A DNA stretch of 64,000 nucleotides from NCBI GenBank assembly GCA_038530555.1, contig JBCBCN010000011.1:14566-78565 (forward strand). The letters are read 5' to 3'. Numbering within the stretch: the stretch's first letter is position 1; each line of letters opens with the position of its first letter. A program made the translations under genes and the position numbers. Shown here piece by piece: positions 35,885 through 43,831 of this stretch. This DNA is from HKCCE3408 sp038530555. Its GTDB lineage: Bacteria > Pseudomonadota > Alphaproteobacteria > Rhodobacterales > Rhodobacteraceae. Below the pieces are notes generated by a model. It was not told where the DNA came from. It worked only from the letters and a program-made list of their open reading frames with translations, and made no database searches.

Positions 35885-35899
35885 TTAACCACGTGCTAA
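35885..35899 (+). promoter_or_regulatory. CtrA-like site before the GGDEF-EAL gene
   Basis: TTAACCACGTGCTAA fits the CtrA consensus TTAA-N7-TTAA with one mismatch and lies about 28 bases before the ATG at 35928. CtrA controls cyclic-di-GMP genes in several Rhodobacterales. Seen by eye only. Confidence 0.35.
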
Positions 35900-35927
35900 G
35901 CCTTTGCGTCGCAAAGCTGTCGCGGTC

Positions 35928-37772
35928 ATGGAAAGCAGTGATGTGATACCGACGCAGATCGTAAAACAGATCACGGGCAAATGCACCGAAGGTCTCGTTT
36001 TGGCGCTTGCGTCGAATGAGGATGGTGCGGTGATGGAACTGCGGTGGTGCAACCGCGCCTTCACGCGCATCACCGGCTACACGCTGGAGGAGGTGAAGGG
36101 CCAACGCGGCACGCTTTTGATCGGGCCGGCCATGGAGCAGGGCGATCATCTGCAGATCATCGAGCAATTGATGAACTGGGAAGATTTCTCGATCAAGGTC
36201 GTCAGCAACAGCAAGTCCGGCCAGCCGGTCTGGCAGAAGATGAGTTGGGCGCATCTGACCGATAGCGAGAGCGGGGAGCGTTGGTGGCTGTGCTCGATCA
36301 TCGAGCTTGATCCGCCCCAGGGTCTTGGCGGCCCAGCGGCGCCGGCACCCGGCCTTTTGGAAAGCGCGACCAACGCACAGCTTTTGGACAAGGTTGAGCG
36401 GCTCGAGCGGCAGAATATCCGGCTTTATGAGCTGGCGAAATCGGTGACCAAAGACGCCAATGAAGACGCGCTGACGGGGTTGTCGAACCGGCGTTATTTC
36501 GAAGTTGAGCTGAAGTCTTGGGTGAAGGAATTGCGCGGCAAGGGCCGTGAGTTCGCGGTTCTCTATATCGATCTCGACCGGTTCAAACTGGTCAATGATA
36601 CGCTAGGCCATGATGCGGGCGACCGGCTGTTGATGACGGTGGCGCAGATGCTGCGCGACCTGACCGAGCCCAGCGATCTGGTGGCGCGGCTGGGCGGGGA
36701 TGAGTTTGTCGTCCTGCGTCCCTTGGGCGACAGCGCGCTCAGCATTTCTGCCCTGGCCGACGCGATCGTCCACCAGATGCAGGCGCCGGTCACATTCGAG
36801 GGGAAATCGACCTCCTGCAGCGCCAGTATCGGGGTTGCGATCGCCACCAATGCCATGGCGGACCCGGAGACGATTGTCGCCGATGCCGATGCCGCGCTTT
36901 ACCATGCCAAAGCGCAAGGAAAGGGGCGTTGGTCGTTCTTCACCGAGAAGATGCACCAGACCTCGATCAAGACCAAAGCGCTGGCCTCAGATCTCCTATT
37001 CGCCTGCGACCGGCAGGAATTCGTGCCATATTTTCAGCCGCTTATCGATGCGAATTCTGGGCGGATCGCCAGTGCCGAGGTTCTTGTGCGCTGGCAACAT
37101 CCCAAACGTGGCTTGTTGGCGCCGTCGGCCTTTCTCGATATCGCAGCCAATATCGGCATCCTAAAGCGCATCGACAAAATCGTCTTCGATAGCCTTGCTG
37201 AAAACCTTGCTATGTTCGACCGTGCCGGAGTCGAGTTGCCGCGCGTGGCGGTCAATGTCAGCTCTGGCCGTCTGGCGGAGACGAGTTTCATCCACGACAT
37301 CAAAGCCTCGGGGATCGATCCGGGCCGGTTGACGGTGGAAGTGCTGGAATCCGTTTACCTTGAGCGGATGGGTGACGCGATCCGCTGGACGCTGGATGAG
37401 CTCGATGAGCTTGGCGTGATGATCGCGGTGGATGATTTCGGCACCGGCCATGCCTCGGTGCAAGGATTGCTTAAAATCCGGCCCGATATTCTCAAGATCG
37501 ACCGTCAATTTATCCAGCCTTTGGTGGCCGATGAAAGCTCGCGCGCGCTGGTCATCTCGATCATCGGGATCGGCAAAAGCCTCGGCATGAAGATCGTCGC
37601 CGAAGGGGTCGAGACTGAGGCCCATGCCCAATTCGTCACCGAGATGGGATGCGATTACTTGCAGGGGTTTTTCTTTGGCAAACCGATGCCGGCGGAAAGC
37701 TTGTGTGAGCGCATTCAGCAAAGCGAGGGCGTGTTTTGGGGCCGTCCGCTGATTGATGATTGCGCGGAATAG
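35928..37772 (+). CDS. PAS-GGDEF-EAL cyclic-di-GMP enzyme
   Basis: About 614 residues. A PAS domain occupies roughly residues 10-125 (WCNRAFTRITGYTLEEVKGQRG), followed by a short coiled linker, GGDEF at about 180-340 and EAL at about 365-610. The cyclase motif ARLGGDEFV is intact, but the product-inhibition RxxD is EPSD, so feedback inhibition should be lost. The EAL half has EVLVRWQHP, NVSSGRL, EVLESVYLE, VDDFGTGHAS, KIDRQFI and AEGVETEAH, the set of an active phosphodiesterase. No membrane helix is visible, so it should be cytoplasmic. ATG 35928 is preferred to a TTG at 35904. Confidence 0.92.
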   Translation: MESSDVIPTQIVKQITGKCTEGLVLALASNEDGAVMELRWCNRAFTRITGYTLEEVKGQRGTLLIGPAMEQGDHLQIIEQLMNWEDFSIKVVSNSKSGQPVWQKMSWAHLTDSESGERWWLCSIIELDPPQGLGGPAAPAPGLLESATNAQLLDKVERLERQNIRLYELAKSVTKDANEDALTGLSNRRYFEVELKSWVKELRGKGREFAVLYIDLDRFKLVNDTLGHDAGDRLLMTVAQMLRDLTEPSDLVARLGGDEFVVLRPLGDSALSISALADAIVHQMQAPVTFEGKSTSCSASIGVAIATNAMADPETIVADADAALYHAKAQGKGRWSFFTEKMHQTSIKTKALASDLLFACDRQEFVPYFQPLIDANSGRIASAEVLVRWQHPKRGLLAPSAFLDIAANIGILKRIDKIVFDSLAENLAMFDRAGVELPRVAVNVSSGRLAETSFIHDIKASGIDPGRLTVEVLESVYLERMGDAIRWTLDELDELGVMIAVDDFGTGHASVQGLLKIRPDILKIDRQFIQPLVADESSRALVISIIGIGKSLGMKIVAEGVETEAHAQFVTEMGCDYLQGFFFGKPMPAESLCERIQQSEGVFWGRPLIDDCAE

Positions 37773-37890
37773 CACGCGGTCTGAGCCTTTGGCAGCGGCT
37801 CTGGATGACCGGTTCGGGTGCAGCTTCGGTGGTGCGTATCGATGCATTGCCACCCTTCCCGGCGGCGGGTCTTCCAGCGCTTGGGCGGGC

Positions 37891-38157
37891 TCAGGCAGAG
37901 GCCAGTGTCGCCAATTCCGTGGCGCGACACAGGGCCTCTTCGGCACATGCAACGGCGGCATCCGCGGCGCAGACCTGACGCTGACCAGGGCCAACCTGAA
38001 AGAGACTTGGCGCGTATTGCCCGCTTGCCAGCGCCATTGCGCAGGGGATCCATGAGCCCCCCGGCCCTTCGACACGGGCCCCGATGCGCACATTCACCGA
38101 TCCAGGCGGCGGGGCGGCCACGCAAGCGTCCACATTCAAGAGGGAATTGATGTCCAT
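37891..38157 (-). CDS. Small hypothetical protein
   Basis: An 88-residue frame starting MDINSLLNVDACVAAPPP with a good Shine-Dalgarno (GAAGGA) eight bases before the ATG. It is rich in Ala, has three cysteines in the second half or earlier, and shows no known domain, signal peptide or membrane helix. It is convergent with the GGDEF-EAL gene. I do not recognise it; the ribosome site is the main support. Confidence 0.5.
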   Translation of the reverse strand: MDINSLLNVDACVAAPPPGSVNVRIGARVEGPGGSWIPCAMALASGQYAPSLFQVGPGQRQVCAADAAVACAEEALCRATELATLASA

Positions 38158-38773
38158 GGGCGTTCCTTCAGCGATTTCGACGATAAATTGAGCATTCGTT
38201 AAAAGAATGGCGGCATTAGGAAAAATATATCAAATTTGTCGTTTGCGTTTACAGCGCGCGGCGCCGAAAAGCACCAAATTTCGCGCGCTAGGGCCGCAAT
38301 TTCCCTGCGGTCGAGGCGATCTCGCAGGGCGCTTGCATGCCGGCTTACAGGTGATCCCTGACGGCCATGGCAGTGCTCTTTCAGTGTCGTTTTGAGATTT
38401 ACTGAGGCGGTTTGACACGGCCTTAAGCGGTGTGGCGCCGGCTCTGGCGCGACCGCACTCGTATGAGAGGCGGCAGCATGTTTGTTCGCTCAGCTTGCCA
38501 AGGCCAACGTGTAAATGAAACAACTAACCACTGAAATTTTATAATGGATATAATGACCTGCGCGCAAACAGAGCGCCGAGAATTAGAGCAGATCGATCAC
38601 AGCCTGAGCCACGTTTCGGAGCCCTGCTGCGGTCCGCCTTCGGGCATCAAATGACCTAGACCGGCGTCGACACGACTGTTTGCCAATAGGCAACATTTCG
38701 ACAGTCAAAGTGGAATTGATAATCTCTTTACCTAATGTTTAACCATTTGTTTACCCCTGGATGGGACACCTAG
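38158..38773. other. Long AT-richer intergenic region
   Basis: About 615 bases separate the small minus-strand gene from the gene at 38774. The region is visibly AT-richer than its surroundings. The short frames inside it lack domains or ribosome sites and I reject them as genes. It ends with a CtrA-like site. It might hold a leader or small RNA, but no structure is clear. Confidence 0.4.
38739..38753 (+). promoter_or_regulatory. CtrA-like site before the gene at 38774
   Basis: TTAACCATTTGTTTA fits TTAA-N7-TTAA with one mismatch and ends 20 bases before the ATG. It is the second such site within 3 kb. Confidence 0.3.
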
Positions 38774-39619
38774 ATGAACACTCGGCAGCAAATTTCGTGG
38801 AAGGTGGGGATGGTACCGCGCAGTCTTTTTGCCTTGGCCAGATCGGTCTCAAGCCTTCTCAATCAGCTTGAAGACAATGGCATTTTCGTCGAAATCGGTG
38901 ACGATTTCGCCCAGTATCGGGCGCTGCGTGTCGCGCAGACAGAACGCGGCGGCATTTATCCGATGTTTGACGCTGCGGCGTCTTACATCGATCATCGCAA
39001 TGGCTTTTGGATCACCGGGCGCGACGCGGATGGTACCCTGATGCATACGCAGGCGGTGTGCTTGCTGGATCTTCACGGCATAACTCTGGCCGAGCATCTC
39101 TGGACGCATCGCCACAAATACATCACGCCCAACACCACCCCGGATCCCGATCAGACCTATTATGCCGGGCCGCGCGCGCTTGAGGCCATCACGGGCCGGG
39201 TTTGCTACCAGGGTGACTTTTGGCTGCAGGGGCGGGGGCTTGGCGGGCCGCGCAGCCTGGGCGCGACCGCGCTTTTGTCGCGGCTTTTGTTTGAGATCAT
39301 GCATGCAAGCTGGCGGCCGGATTACGTCTTTGCGCTCGTGCCCAAAGCGCTGGGCGCCAAGGGTGCGGGGCTGCGCTATGGCTACAGCCATTGTGAGCCG
39401 GGTGCGTGGATCGGCCCTGATCGGCAGATCACCGAAGAGGACTTTTTCATTTGGATGAGCGCCGAGGACATTGATCACAAAGCGCGCGAAGACGTGGCCC
39501 GCCGAGCGCCTTCGGCATCGCCGCGCCCAGGATTAAACGGCGCAGGGTCACCGGGTCTTGGCACGGCCCATGCCCCAGGGACGCTGCATCCGGCGGCATC
39601 GCCGATTGTAGCGGGCTAG
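38774..39619 (+). CDS. Unrecognised protein with GNAT-like features
   Basis: A 281-residue protein I do not recognise by name. The region DHRNGFWITGRDADGTLMHTQAV could be paired beta strands, and GDFWLQGRGLGGPRSLG followed by LLSRLLFEIMHA resembles the acetyl-CoA loop and helix of GNAT folds (Q-x-x-G-x-G type), followed by VFALVPK and GLRYGYSH. LuxI-type synthases share that fold, but their conserved Arg/Asp/Glu set is not evident. The last 45 residues are Pro/Gly/Ala-rich and probably disordered. A CtrA-like site precedes it. Confidence 0.6.
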   Translation: MNTRQQISWKVGMVPRSLFALARSVSSLLNQLEDNGIFVEIGDDFAQYRALRVAQTERGGIYPMFDAAASYIDHRNGFWITGRDADGTLMHTQAVCLLDLHGITLAEHLWTHRHKYITPNTTPDPDQTYYAGPRALEAITGRVCYQGDFWLQGRGLGGPRSLGATALLSRLLFEIMHASWRPDYVFALVPKALGAKGAGLRYGYSHCEPGAWIGPDRQITEEDFFIWMSAEDIDHKAREDVARRAPSASPRPGLNGAGSPGLGTAHAPGTLHPAASPIVAG

Positions 39620-39644
39620 TCTGCAGGTTCGGGTGGGTTAGAAA

Positions 39645-40931
39645 ATGACGCATCGACCAAACGGCACGCTCGGGCCAGATCCTGCTGCGTCGGATGCAGC
39701 TGTGTCTGGGGGCGCTGTGTCTGAGGCCAGTATGTCCGGAGCCAGTATGTCCGGGGCCAGTGTGTCCGGGGCCAATAGGCGCCGGTCTTGGATGATCCTC
39801 GGCCCTACTGCTGCGAGCATTGCGTTCGTGCTGGAACTGACACTGGTGCCGCTCCTCCTGCCGTCTCTGCAGCGCGATTTCGCTGTCTCGCTCGCCGATT
39901 TGGCCTGGGTTTTCAACGCCTACGGCATCGCAGTGGCGTGCGGCGTGGCGCTCAGCGCAAGCTTTGGCGACAGCTTTGATTTGCGCAAACTGGTCGCCAT
40001 CGGCATCGCATTTTTCGCCGTTGGTGCGGCAGCGGTGGCCATGTCGACAAGCTTTGACATGCTGCTCGCTGCACGCGCACTACAAGGCTTTGGCGCGGGG
40101 CTTTTCACGCCGCTTCTGCCGATCCTTCTCACCCAAGCCGCGCCCAAACGCCCGGGCCGTGTCCTGATCGTTTGGGGCAGCATCTCGGGCTATATCGCGG
40201 CGATTGCGCCCTATCTGCACGGCCAGTTTTTCGAGCAGTTTGGCTGGCCGCCCGCCTTTGCGCTTCTGGCCGTGCTGGCAGCGCTGGCTGGGCTTGCGCT
40301 GTTTCTGACGCCGCGGCTGACCACGCCTGCCCAGGCGGCATCCCCCCTGCCGCCGATCCTCGAACGGGCCGCGCAGCTTTTGCGCTCGGGCGGGCTTTGG
40401 CTGATGTTTCTTTACGTATTCTGCACCTACGGCGCGGTAACATATTACCTGTTCATCGTGCCGGTTTGGTTCGATCAGGCGGGCGTCGATATCGCCCAGA
40501 TGGGGTTTGTCCTGTCCTTGGCATGGTTGAGTTATGCGAGCCTCAGCACAGCCTTGCGCAACGTGGTCGACGGCCCGCGCCTAAGCGCGGTCATGCTCTC
40601 GGCGCCGGGGTTGATCACGCTGGGTCTCATCTTCGCATATTTCTGCGAGGATGCGTATTGTCAGGTCTTGTCCGCGCTCTTTCTTGGGGCGGGGCTGGCG
40701 TGCTCCAACACGCCGTCAACGCAAGTGATCCTGAAGCTTGCGCCGGAGGGGATGCGCGCCGTTTCAACGAGCCTCGACATTACTTTCGCGCGGCTCGGCG
40801 GCGCGGTGACAGTGGCGCTTTTGGCCAGGAGCGGTCTGTCGCTGGCCCTCGTCGCGGTTGTTACGCTTGCCGTGGTGGCGGTGCTTTCGGGAGCGCTTGC
40901 CCTGCGCGCGGCCTCTACGCGCCCGGCCTAG
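39645..40931 (+). CDS. MFS transporter
   Basis: A 428-residue major facilitator with about 12 to 14 membrane segments after a 45-residue soluble tail. The first helix follows RRRSWMILGP; the 14-TM/DHA2-like feel comes from LVPLLLPSLQRDFAVSLADLAWVFNAY, and LLAARALQGFGAGLFTPLLPILL is the motif C-like region. The N-terminal tail is made of repeated SGA(S/M)MSGAS units encoded by a 15-base tandem repeat, so a later start after the repeats is possible. Its substrate is unknown. It lies 25 bases after the GNAT-like gene and may be co-transcribed. Confidence 0.85.
   Translation: MTHRPNGTLGPDPAASDAAVSGGAVSEASMSGASMSGASVSGANRRRSWMILGPTAASIAFVLELTLVPLLLPSLQRDFAVSLADLAWVFNAYGIAVACGVALSASFGDSFDLRKLVAIGIAFFAVGAAAVAMSTSFDMLLAARALQGFGAGLFTPLLPILLTQAAPKRPGRVLIVWGSISGYIAAIAPYLHGQFFEQFGWPPAFALLAVLAALAGLALFLTPRLTTPAQAASPLPPILERAAQLLRSGGLWLMFLYVFCTYGAVTYYLFIVPVWFDQAGVDIAQMGFVLSLAWLSYASLSTALRNVVDGPRLSAVMLSAPGLITLGLIFAYFCEDAYCQVLSALFLGAGLACSNTPSTQVILKLAPEGMRAVSTSLDITFARLGGAVTVALLARSGLSLALVAVVTLAVVAVLSGALALRAASTRPA
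39726..39770 (+). repeat. 15-bp tandem repeat in the MFS gene start
   Basis: Three units of GCCAGTATGTCCGGR occur head to tail (39726, 39741, 39756) with one base change in the third. They encode a repeated ASMSG tail that precedes the first membrane helix. Confidence 0.85.
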
Positions 40932-41030
40932 AGCGTCCGACCTTAAACTTGAGACGCAAAATACCCTGCCGCGCTTCGCGCTCTCTCGACATTTTGGTCA
41001 AATGATAAGTCAGGTTAAAGGTCGGACGCT
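40932..41030. repeat. 99-bp element with terminal inverted repeats
   Basis: AGCGTCCGACCTT at 40932-40944 is a perfect inverted copy of 41018-41030, with imperfect matching continuing inward (TAAAC against TTAACC). The 73-base centre includes a GCGC-TTC-GCGC hairpin. The element fills the whole gap between the convergent MFS and transglycosylase genes and touches both stop codons. It looks like a MITE- or REP-like intergenic element rather than a simple terminator; copy number elsewhere cannot be seen. Confidence 0.6.
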
Positions 41031-42188
41031 TTAGGACAACGCTTCGAGCAGGGCGCGCGAGGGCGTGCCGGTTTCGGGAAGTCCCACGCTTGCTTGATAG
41101 GCTCGGATCGCGGCCTCGGTATTGCGCCCGATCACGCCGTCGGCGCCCTGCGTGTCAAAGCCCCGCTGGGTCAGTCGCTCTTGCAACAGCGTCCGGTCCG
41201 CCCGCGTCAGCCCGTTTTCATCTGGCGGAAAGCTGCCTTGGAGCGGGCCCGCGCCGCCGATCCGGTCGGCCAAATGCCCGACCCCGATCGCATAGGCGTT
41301 GGACGGGTTATAGCGCTTGATGACGCGGAAATTGGCCGTCGTGGCAAAGCGCGGCCCGCCGGGTTGCGGCTGGAGGACTTCGCCCGAAGGCGCGGCGCCG
41401 CCCAGGATCTCACCGCCCCAATTCAGCCCTTGCCGCCAGCCATGGCGTTCTAGATAGGACGCGGTCGTGGCCAGGGCATCGGTCGGATCAGCCGACCAGA
41501 TATCGCGCCGCCCATCGCTCGCGAAATCCACGGCATAATCCTGGAAAACCTCGGGCATGCATTGCGTATGGCCCATCGCGCCCGCCCAGCTTCCCGTCAT
41601 CCGGCGCGGTGCGATATCGCCGTTTTGCGCGATCCGCAAAGCGGCGAGAAGCTGCGCCTCGAAATAGCGCCCGCGCCGGCCCTCATAGGCCAGGGTCGAG
41701 GTCGCCGAAAGCACCGGGATCAGGCCCTGGCGTTCGCCGTAAAAGCTCTCAAGCCCCCAGATCGCCGTGAGAATTTCCGGCGAAACGCCGAAGCGGCCCT
41801 CGATGGCATTTAGCGTCGTGCGGTGTCTTGCCAGCGCGGTGCGTCCCTTGGCCACGCGTTCATCGGAGGCCGCGATCGCGAGGTAATCCTCCAGCGTGCG
41901 GCGAAACTCGACCTGGTTGCGGTCACGGTCCACGACGCCGGGTAGAAAGCCGGTGCCCCGAAGCGCGGAGTTCAGGACATCCGCCCGGATGCCCTGATCC
42001 ATGGCGCGCGCGCGAAAGCTGGCCATCCAGGCGTCATAGGCGGCGTTTGGTGCGGGCAGGAGGTCTGGCGGCAGACCGCCCGCGTCTTGGCCTGTGGCGC
42101 TCGGCAGACCGCCGGAACAGGCCGCTGCGCCGAGGCTGAGTGCGCCAAAGCTGAAACTGCGTCGCGTGAGGGCCATTGATCGATCCAT
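41031..42188 (-). CDS. MltB-type lytic murein transglycosylase with peptidoglycan-binding domain
   Basis: About 385 residues. A twin-arginine stretch (LTRRSFSFG) leads into a lipobox (LGAAAC), so it is probably an exported lipoprotein. The catalytic domain covers about residues 50-300, with the acid Glu in IWGLESFYG and the family segments GSWAGAMGHTQCMP and SYLERHGWRQG. The last 60 residues are a PG_binding_1 domain (LQERLTQRGFDTQGADGVIG, then AIRAYQ). It cleaves the glycan strand to 1,6-anhydromuramic ends. Start 42188 is favoured; 42176 or 42215 are possible. Confidence 0.9.
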   Translation of the reverse strand: MDRSMALTRRSFSFGALSLGAAACSGGLPSATGQDAGGLPPDLLPAPNAAYDAWMASFRARAMDQGIRADVLNSALRGTGFLPGVVDRDRNQVEFRRTLEDYLAIAASDERVAKGRTALARHRTTLNAIEGRFGVSPEILTAIWGLESFYGERQGLIPVLSATSTLAYEGRRGRYFEAQLLAALRIAQNGDIAPRRMTGSWAGAMGHTQCMPEVFQDYAVDFASDGRRDIWSADPTDALATTASYLERHGWRQGLNWGGEILGGAAPSGEVLQPQPGGPRFATTANFRVIKRYNPSNAYAIGVGHLADRIGGAGPLQGSFPPDENGLTRADRTLLQERLTQRGFDTQGADGVIGRNTEAAIRAYQASVGLPETGTPSRALLEALS

Positions 42189-42236
42189 GGTCTCTGGGTT
42201 GGCTGGGGATAACACGATCTCACCGGGTCGCGACAG

Positions 42237-43124
42237 TCATTTTGCGTCCTCATCGGCCGGATACTGCGCGCCAGATAGCTCAGTCAAAAGCCAGTCGCGA
42301 AAGGCCTTTGCAGGGCTCGGGTCCGCTGCCTCACCTCCTGCGAGCGACAAATAATAGGCCTCCGCCGCAGGCAGTGTGCCGGGATGGGCGAGCTCGACCA
42401 GGTTTTGCACCAGGGCGTGGCGCGCGATCACCTGGGCCACGAGGGCCACACCGCCCCCATGCATAGCGAGGTTAAGCGCCATGCCGTAGGTGTCGGCGTA
42501 AAGCGTGGCGCGCGCGGGCCCGCCAAAGCGCTCGGACCAAGCCTGCCAACCGCTCGAGGTGCCCACCGCTTCGATCCGGGGCAGGGTATCGAGGCGACCG
42601 GCTAGGCTCGGCGCTTTCACCGCAACAAGACCCTGGGGCTCGAGCCCAACGGCGCCTGGCCCGGCCTGTGCCCTGGTGCCAAAGCGGACTTGCACATCTG
42701 CGCGGCTGGCTTGGAAATCGTCGGGCCAGATTGCGCTTTGCAGGCGCAGTCGCAGGCCGGGATGCTCCCGGGTAAAGCGCGGCAGGGCGGGCGCGATGAC
42801 CCACTGCGCGATGCTGACCGAGGCGGCGACGGTCAAGAGCCTCTCCCCCGGCTGCGGCGCGCCATAGCTGTCGGCGGCGGCGGCCAATCCGGCGAGCGCC
42901 TGGGCGACCTGCGGCAAGAGCTTGCGGCCCTCATCGGTCAGCGAAAGGCCCCGGGGGCGCCGCACGAACAGCGGCACGCCCAGCCTGGTTTCCAGCGCTT
43001 TGACCTGCTGGCTGACGGCCGATTGGGTCAGGCCGATTTCCTCGGCGGCGGCGGTGAAGCTCAATGACCGCGCCGCCGCCTCAAACGAGCGGAACCAGGG
43101 CAGGGGCGGTAGGGATTTGGCCAT
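42237..43124 (-). CDS. LysR family transcriptional regulator (GcvA-like)
   Basis: A 295-residue LysR protein. The N-terminal helix-turn-helix reads LPWFRSFEAAARSLSFTAAAEEIGLTQSAVSQQVKALE, typical of the GcvA branch; the effector domain follows. It is divergent from the DUF1185-hydrolase-monooxygenase-dehydrogenase operon, with 104 bases between. A near-perfect palindrome containing a T-N11-A box lies 14 bases from its start, so it probably regulates that operon and itself. The inducer is unknown. Confidence 0.91.
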   Translation of the reverse strand: MAKSLPPLPWFRSFEAAARSLSFTAAAEEIGLTQSAVSQQVKALETRLGVPLFVRRPRGLSLTDEGRKLLPQVAQALAGLAAAADSYGAPQPGERLLTVAASVSIAQWVIAPALPRFTREHPGLRLRLQSAIWPDDFQASRADVQVRFGTRAQAGPGAVGLEPQGLVAVKAPSLAGRLDTLPRIEAVGTSSGWQAWSERFGGPARATLYADTYGMALNLAMHGGGVALVAQVIARHALVQNLVELAHPGTLPAAEAYYLSLAGGEAADPSPAKAFRDWLLTELSGAQYPADEDAK

Positions 43125-43137
43125 GACAAAACCGATC

Positions 43138-43154
43138 CATTAGTCAGACTAATG
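43138..43154. promoter_or_regulatory. LysR-type binding site
   Basis: CATTAGTCAGACTAATG has two 8-base arms inverted about one central base and contains the LysR motif T-N11-A. It lies between the divergent lysR start (43124) and the operon start (43229). Confidence 0.65.
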
Positions 43155-43228
43155 CCAAAGCACATGGCGCATTCGTTTGTCAAAGGCAGCGGCTTCAGTA
43201 GGCTCAATGCGACCGAGGAGGATGTGCC

Positions 43229-43831
43229 GTGCAGCAGCCAGAGATCAGGAAATACGTCACCTATGCCGAGGAGGTCCTGATCGAGGGCTATCGCCCGGCG
43301 CCTGAGCCCTGGCGCCTATATGCGGTGGCCGCCGTGCTGACCAACCCCTGGGCAGGGCGGTTCATCGAGGATCTCAAGCCCGAGATCCAAGCTTTCGGGC
43401 CGGTTCTCGGCGCGGCGCTGACCGAGCGGATCTTGGCGCTTGCGGGCGGCGGCGCGGCGATTGAGGCCTATGGTAAGGCAGCGGTGGTGGGGTTGAATGG
43501 CGAGATTGAGCACGCATCTGGCCTCATCCACACCCTGCGCTTCGGCAATCATTTCCGCGAGGCGGTGGGCGCGAAATCCTATCTCAGCTTCACCAATACG
43601 CGGGGCGGGGCCAATGCGCCGATCATGGTGCCGTTGATGGACAAGAACGATGCCGGGCGCAGGTCGCATTACTTGACGATCCAGTTCGCAATACCCGATG
43701 CGCCGCGCGATGATGAGATCGTGGTGGCGCTGGGGGCCGCGCTGTCGGGTCGGCCCCATCACCGGATCGGCGACCGCTATCAAGACCTTAAGGATTTGGG
43801 CCATGACCTGGACGATCCAGCCGCGGTCTGA
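43229..43831 (+). CDS. DUF1185 (amino acid synthesis) family protein
   Basis: A 200-residue protein of the PF06684/DUF1185 family. Recognisable stretches are RKYVTYAEEVLIEGYRP near the N-terminus, YAVAAVLTNPWAGRF, GEIEHASGLIHTLRFGNHFR, NTRGGANAPIMVPLMDKND and HHRIGDRYQDL. Published structures of the family show a variant chorismate-mutase-type fold, related to the fold of RidA/RutC proteins, and a role in amino acid or amine metabolism was suggested. Here it opens a four-gene operon, overlapping the alpha/beta hydrolase by 29 bases. Its biochemical role is unproven. Confidence 0.88.
   Translation: MQQPEIRKYVTYAEEVLIEGYRPAPEPWRLYAVAAVLTNPWAGRFIEDLKPEIQAFGPVLGAALTERILALAGGGAAIEAYGKAAVVGLNGEIEHASGLIHTLRFGNHFREAVGAKSYLSFTNTRGGANAPIMVPLMDKNDAGRRSHYLTIQFAIPDAPRDDEIVVALGAALSGRPHHRIGDRYQDLKDLGHDLDDPAAV

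Noticed and set aside
38230..38523. 97-residue minus-strand frame in the long intergenic region
   Set aside because: No ribosome site, basic low-complexity sequence and no domain.
38774..39619. LuxI-type autoinducer synthase
   Set aside because: A GNAT-like fold is possible, but the conserved Arg, Trp, Asp and Glu pattern of LuxI is not evident and no LuxR gene is adjacent.
40932..41030. Simple rho-independent terminator
   Set aside because: The arms are 73 bases apart and there is no T-run; an intergenic repeat element fits better.
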